Source: Brevibacterium sp. S111 (GTDB lineage: Bacteria; Actinomycetota; Actinomycetes; Actinomycetales; Brevibacteriaceae). Taken from it: a stretch of DNA of 64,000 nucleotides. Below the pieces are notes generated by a model. It was given only the letters and a program-made list of their open reading frames with translations. It made no database searches and had not been told where the DNA came from. Positions 60,457-64,000 of the stretch are shown here, piece after piece (position 1 is the first letter of the stretch; the number at the start of each line of letters is the position of its first letter). The stretch covers positions 62,001 through 126,000 of the forward strand of contig NZ_RHFH01000009.1 in NCBI RefSeq assembly GCF_004745075.1. Direction: 5' to 3'. The position numbers and the translations under genes are program-made.

Positions 60457-61906
60457 CGTTGACTCATAGAAAACCTCCGCGTAACCAGCATCGTTGCCTC
60501 ATTTGAAAACCTCCGGCACGGACGAGTCGTTGACTCAATGAAAAACCTCCGCCACCGGAGTGGCTCCACACCATCGGCGTCGATGACGAGTACGCCTGAT
60601 TTTCATGGAGTTGACAATGAAGCAACGACAAGCCGTGACGAAGAAGAAGGCCCTCGCCTACAAACACGCCGACCGTGCCGGCAAGTCCCGGATCCTCGAC
60701 GAACTCGTCGACCTCACCAGTTGGCATCGTGACTACGCCCGCGCAGCGTTGAGGAACGCGCTGACCCCGACAGTCGTCAAACCCAAACCCGGCCGGAAAC
60801 CGGTCTATGGCCCCGACCTGATGCCAGCACTGATCACGTGCTGGGCCGTGCTGCGAGCACCAGCAGGACGTCTCCTGGCCGCGATGCTACCGACTCTGGT
60901 GCCGATGCTGCGTCGCGACAAAGAACTCGACATCACCGACGACCAAGCAGACCTGTTGATGAAAATGAGCGCGGCGACCATCGATCGCAAGCTCGCCGGC
61001 GAGCGGAAGAAGATGCTGCCCAAGGGCCGGTCCCACACCAAACCCGGATCCCTGTTGAAGTCACAGATCCCGATCCGCACGTGGGCCGAGTGGGACGACG
61101 CAGTACCCGGATTCGTCGAAATCGACCTCGTCGGCCACGAGGGCGGAAACGCCGCCGGCGAGTACTGCTTCACCCTGACCGTCACCGACATCAGCACGGG
61201 CTGGACCGTGAACAGGTCGGTGAAGAACAAGGCCGCGAAATTGGTGTTCGAAGCCCTCGAGCACGTCATCAGCGTCTTCCCCTTCCCGATCATCGGCATC
61301 GATTCCGACAACGGGTCAGAGTTCATCAACGAACACCTGTTGGTCTACTGCACCGAACACGAGATCACGTTCACCCGGTCGAGGGCGGGCAACAAGAACG
61401 ACGGTGCCCACGTCGAGCAGAAGAACTGGACCCGAGTCCGCGAACTCGTCGGCTACCTCCGCTATGACACCCCCGCCGAACTCGAGCTGCTCAACCAGAT
61501 CTGGGAACTCGATCGGGTGTTCACGAACTATCTGCTACCACAACAGAAGCTCATCTCCAAGACTCGCCACGGAGCTAAAGTCTCGAAAAAACACGATCGA
61601 CCGAAGACACCCCACCAGCGAGCGATCGCGCAAGAGAACATGCGCAAACGCCCGATCATCACGATGAATGCGGCGTTCAAACGGGTCAAGCCAGCGGCCC
61701 TGGAGCGACAGATTCTCGACCTCACTGGTCGGCTCGAGGCACTATCGGTGGCGAAGAGCCCGGCCCGGACCAAGCCTGTGCCCCACCGGTTCTGGGAGCA
61801 CGGGTAAGCCTCCGGAGATTCTCCCATGAGGCAACGACCCTGCCGTGCCGGAGGTTTTCATCTGAGGCAACGATGTTTCTTTCCCGGAGGTATTGCAATG
61901 AGGCTT
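60457..61906 (+). mobile_element. Transposon with three repeated binding-type motifs at each end
   Basis: An intact DDE transposase gene is flanked by six copies of one motif. Three direct copies of CGTTGnCTCAnnnGAAAACC-TCCG are on the left (60457-60479, 60492-60515, 60528-60551). Three inverted copies are on the right (61813-61836, 61849-61872, 61885-61906, the outer ones diverged). The outermost copies probably mark the ends, but exact tips and a target duplication could not be fixed. A run of nine G follows the right end. It lies between the dehydrogenase gene and a small low-GC gene. Confidence 0.75.
60617..61807 (+). CDS. DDE transposase (integrase catalytic core)
   Basis: A 396-residue transposase. 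An N-terminal helix-turn-helix region (RILDELVDLTSWHRDYARAAL) precedes an rve-type catalytic core with acidic residues in GFVEIDLVGHEGG, IGIDSDNGSEFIN and HVEQKNWTRVRE. The C-terminal part (KTRHGAKVSKKHDRPKTPHQRAI) is basic. It looks like the ISNCY/IS1202 or IS481-like integrase group; I cannot fix the family. ATG 60617 has GGAG 5 bases upstream. The frame is intact and the three acidic residues are present, so it may be active. Confidence 0.85.
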   Translation: MKQRQAVTKKKALAYKHADRAGKSRILDELVDLTSWHRDYARAALRNALTPTVVKPKPGRKPVYGPDLMPALITCWAVLRAPAGRLLAAMLPTLVPMLRRDKELDITDDQADLLMKMSAATIDRKLAGERKKMLPKGRSHTKPGSLLKSQIPIRTWAEWDDAVPGFVEIDLVGHEGGNAAGEYCFTLTVTDISTGWTVNRSVKNKAAKLVFEALEHVISVFPFPIIGIDSDNGSEFINEHLLVYCTEHEITFTRSRAGNKNDGAHVEQKNWTRVRELVGYLRYDTPAELELLNQIWELDRVFTNYLLPQQKLISKTRHGAKVSKKHDRPKTPHQRAIAQENMRKRPIITMNAAFKRVKPAALERQILDLTGRLEALSVAKSPARTKPVPHRFWEHG

Positions 61907-62080
61907 CAGGGGGGGGGTCCTCCGGCGGAAAGCGCGGTGCGTTTGGAGCGATTATGTGCCTCGAAATTTGCTTAAGAAAGGCGCTCGACGAGATCTGAGT
62001 GTTTAGTTTGCTCGCAGTCCTTGCGATAGTTTCGTATAGTCGCGTTGATAGAACCCAGTGTTGTTTGATCGGAGTCGCAA
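61907..62080. other. Gap after the transposon, with a nine-G run
   Basis: Contains a run of nine G at the transposon edge and a stretch with A/T-rich words (around TTTAGTTTGC and TTTCGTATAG) that may hold the promoter of the small gene at 62081. No gene was seen. Confidence 0.4.
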
Positions 62081-62587
62081 GTGGATATACATCGAATTGA
62101 ACCATGGGATCCTCCCCGCCCGCCAAAGCGAAAAATGAAACGAGAGACCTGGGGTAAAGCTGTCGCAGACTCGCCGGATCATGGACCTCGGGCTGGTGCG
62201 CTTCCCGAGGATCTGGATGGCCTTATTGGCCGTGACCTGGAGTACCTCTTGATCAATGTGGAAAGTGAAATTCTTACTGCCAAGATCCTTTCGAGCGATG
62301 AAGACAAGGTGTCGGCTTTTCTGAAGAATCCAGGAATCGCTCTGTTTGGCGCAATGATTCCCCTGGCAATCGCTGGCGCATCTTCTAGCTTGATTGCTTT
62401 GACCGGCATGGCTGGGCTAGTGCTCTTTACGATCGGATCGCTCAACATCAGAGTAAGTAAGCGTGAAGCGGCCCTTCAAGCGCGCAACTTTGATCGAGAG
62501 CGCATTTTACGAGCAATTGAACGCAAGGACGGCGAGAGCGGGTCTTCAGCTGAGCGCAGGGGCGGTCAGGCCGGGCCGACCGAGTGA
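62081..62587 (+). CDS. Small membrane protein of unknown function
   Basis: A 168-residue protein with a Pro/Arg/Lys-rich start, a polar helix (LIGRDLEYLLINVESEILTAKIL), two hydrophobic segments in a hairpin (about residues 85-125: IALFGAMIPLAIAGASSSLIAL and GMAGLVLFTIGSLNI) and a charged C-terminal coil. No family recognised. GTG 62081 has GGAG 8 bases upstream. Its DNA is lower in GC than its neighbours and it sits just outside a transposon, so acquisition by transfer is likely. Confidence 0.6.
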   Translation: MDIHRIEPWDPPRPPKRKMKRETWGKAVADSPDHGPRAGALPEDLDGLIGRDLEYLLINVESEILTAKILSSDEDKVSAFLKNPGIALFGAMIPLAIAGASSSLIALTGMAGLVLFTIGSLNIRVSKREAALQARNFDRERILRAIERKDGESGSSAERRGGQAGPTE

Positions 62588-62729
62588 GACCTTTGAAAAT
62601 CATTGCCGAACGAAGTGCATGCGGTCGATTGCGCTCGTTCTAATTATCGGAAGTTGTAGTTCGGCAAAGACTTATCGTCCGCTTTGCGGATCAGGCAGAG
62701 ATGCCTGCCGAGTAAATTGAAGCTCGCTG

Positions 62730-63542
62730 TCAGCGTTCGCGCCAGCCGAGGCGGGTGGAGATGTCGGCGGCGGCCGAGGTGAGGAGCTCCCGGGCGGAGC
62801 GGACCTTCTCCTCGGTGAAGCGGAAGCTCGGCCCCGAAGCCGAAATGGAAGCGATGACATCGCCATGCGCATTGCGCACGGGAGCGGAGACTGCGGTGAG
62901 CCCGACCTCGAGCTCATCGATGACGACCGAGGACCCCCTCTCGACCACCTCGGCGATCTCTGTCATCAACCGGGGCAGCGAGGTCACGGTCTGAGGTGTG
63001 TAGGACTGGAGCCGGGTGCCGAGGACGGAGCGGATGCCGGCTTCGCTCAGGCCCGAGAGCAGGACCTTGCCGTTCGAGGTCGCGTGCAGGGGAATGCGCT
63101 GGCCGACCCAGTTGTGGCTCTGCACCGAGGACGTGCCTGAGGCCTGATCGAGATAGAGGGCGGCGCCGTCGGAGAGGACCGCGATGTTGATCGTCTCCCC
63201 GGTCTCCTCGGCGAGCATCTTCGTGATCGGTCTGGCCTCCTGGACGATGTCGAGGCGCGCGGTCGTGGCACCGGCCAGCCGCAGGATGCCCAGGCCGAGT
63301 CGGTACTTGCCGCGCAGCTGATCCTGCTCGACCAGTCCCCGGGCCTCGAGGGTGGAGACGATGCGTGAGGCCGTCGACTTGTGGACGCCGAGTTCCTTGG
63401 CGATCTCGGTGACTCCTGCCAGCCCGGTGCGGGCGATGATCTCGAGGATCGTCACCGCCCGATCGACGGACTGGACGGAGCCCGGCGCCGAGGTGGGAGT
63501 GGGCTCGGGTGCGGGGTCCCGGCGAGATGCGCTGTTGCTCAT
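62730..63542 (-). CDS. IclR-family transcriptional regulator
   Basis: A 270-residue IclR-family protein: a Pro/Ser-rich N-terminal 20 residues, wHTH (SVDRAVTILEIIARTGLAGV, ELGVHKSTASRIVSTLEARGLVEQ), then the effector domain (YLDQASGTSSVQSHNWVGQ, LHATSNGKVLLSGLSE, GLTAVSAPVRNAHGDVIASI). ATG 63542 has no Shine-Dalgarno sequence, but TACAGT lies 6 bases before it, so a leaderless transcript is likely. It is divergent from a second IclR gene at 63662. Regulators of this kind often control betaine/sarcosine-demethylation genes in Brevibacterium-like genomes, but here that is inference. Confidence 0.88.
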   Translation of the reverse strand: MSNSASRRDPAPEPTPTSAPGSVQSVDRAVTILEIIARTGLAGVTEIAKELGVHKSTASRIVSTLEARGLVEQDQLRGKYRLGLGILRLAGATTARLDIVQEARPITKMLAEETGETINIAVLSDGAALYLDQASGTSSVQSHNWVGQRIPLHATSNGKVLLSGLSEAGIRSVLGTRLQSYTPQTVTSLPRLMTEIAEVVERGSSVVIDELEVGLTAVSAPVRNAHGDVIASISASGPSFRFTEEKVRSARELLTSAAADISTRLGWRER

Positions 63543-63661
63543 TTCGAAACTGTAACGCACGTGGCACAACCCGAACAGACTCCTGCGGGCGTGGGGTAGG
63601 GTGAGTGCGGTCGGCAGGACGAGAGCCCGCCGGCCTACTTTCCCCGACGGAGTTGAGCACG

Positions 63662-64000
63662 ATGACCAATGGGACCCAGTCGATCGACCGGGCGGCAGAG
63701 ATCCTGTCGCTGGTGGTGAAGGCGGACGAACCGATCTCCTACACCGAGGTGGTGGGGGCCACGGAGCTGGCCCGTTCGACGGTCTCCCGTCTGCTCTCCG
63801 CGCTCGAGCGCAATGGTCTGGTCGAGCGTGACGGTGACGGCCTCTATCGCGGCGGCTCCCTCTTCGCCACCTATGCCTCGCGTTTCGATCGTGTGGAGAA
63901 CCTCGTCTCCGCCGCCGATCCGACCCTGCAGCGCCTCAGTGAGGAGACCGGCGAGACGGTCAACCTGGCCGTGCCGAGCGCAGACGGGGTCGTGCAGATC
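63662..64000 (+). CDS. IclR-family transcriptional regulator, N-terminal part (runs off window)
   Basis: The first 113 codons of a second IclR-family regulator. The wHTH is clear (SIDRAAEILSLVVKADEPISYTEVV, LARSTVSRLLSALERNGLVE) and the effector domain begins (FATYASRFDRVENLV, EETGETVNLAVPS). The ATG at 63662 has GGAG about 9 bases upstream. It is divergent from the IclR gene at 62730 and may regulate a gene cluster to the right of the window. Confidence 0.9.
   Translation, partial: MTNGTQSIDRAAEILSLVVKADEPISYTEVVGATELARSTVSRLLSALERNGLVERDGDGLYRGGSLFATYASRFDRVENLVSAADPTLQRLSEETGETVNLAVPSADGVVQI

Overview
The window looks like chromosomal DNA of a high-GC Gram-positive bacterium, most likely a Brevibacterium or close relative (Actinomycetota). 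This is inferred from the base composition, GTG starts, apparently leaderless genes, an Erm(X)-type methylase, and a gene set rich in betaine/choline transport and demethylation. No rRNA or tRNA gene and no CRISPR array was seen.

Layout. 1-4426: the end of a histidine-utilisation operon (hutH C-terminus, an M20 amidohydrolase, hutF, an IclR regulator), facing a BCCT osmolyte transporter (4627-6324) across a 30-bp tandem array. 6528-9084: RlmC-type rRNA methylase and a divergent MerR/DUF2306 pair. 9209-14458: an amidohydrolase plus TauE-type exporter, a LacI regulator and an NCS2 purine/pyrimidine permease. The amidohydrolase and permease promoters share the palindrome CAAATCGATTTG, so this is probably one LacI-controlled purine-like salvage regulon. 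14775-17676: small membrane proteins, a methyltransferase, TetR and DoxX. 17864-21946: manganese uptake (NRAMP plus an ABC transporter), each promoter carrying the same inverted repeat AAGTTwA-N6-TTAACTT. The likely regulator, a DtxR-family protein with MntR-type metal ligands, lies at 28240-28902. 22083-28143: a lipase-maturation-factor-like protein and a BetT-like choline transporter flanked by two proteins sharing a PH-like domain. 28949-34870: a group of poorly characterised membrane and surface proteins.

35072-45545 is a type I restriction-modification island: an HTH protein with a degenerate methylase-like core, HsdM, HsdS, an AlbA_2/HATPase protein, HsdR and a membrane-anchored protein. 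The genes are nearly all coupled by 4-bp or 1-nt junctions. A complete IS1380-family element (45526-47215, CTAG target duplication) has cut off the last gene, whose original 3' end can still be read beyond the element. An Erm(X)-like rRNA methylase with a long basic C-terminal tail follows (47479-48618).

49033-57813 is housekeeping: PiT phosphate transporter with a two-unit PHO box, DUF308 and SPFH membrane proteins, glutamate racemase overlapping a HAD-family gene, AraC regulator, VOC protein, thioesterase, and ETF alpha/beta. The ETF genes follow directly a dimethylglycine/sarcosine dehydrogenase (57816-60329), which fits betaine catabolism with ETF as electron acceptor. 60457-61906 is a second transposon whose ends each carry three copies of one motif. 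It is followed by a small low-GC membrane gene and two divergent IclR regulators, the second running off the window.

The strongest leads are the RM island with its unusual first and last genes, the two cis-site-defined regulons (LacI, MntR), the multi-repeat transposon, and a frequent CCGAGGCGG word that also builds intergenic hairpins and arrays.
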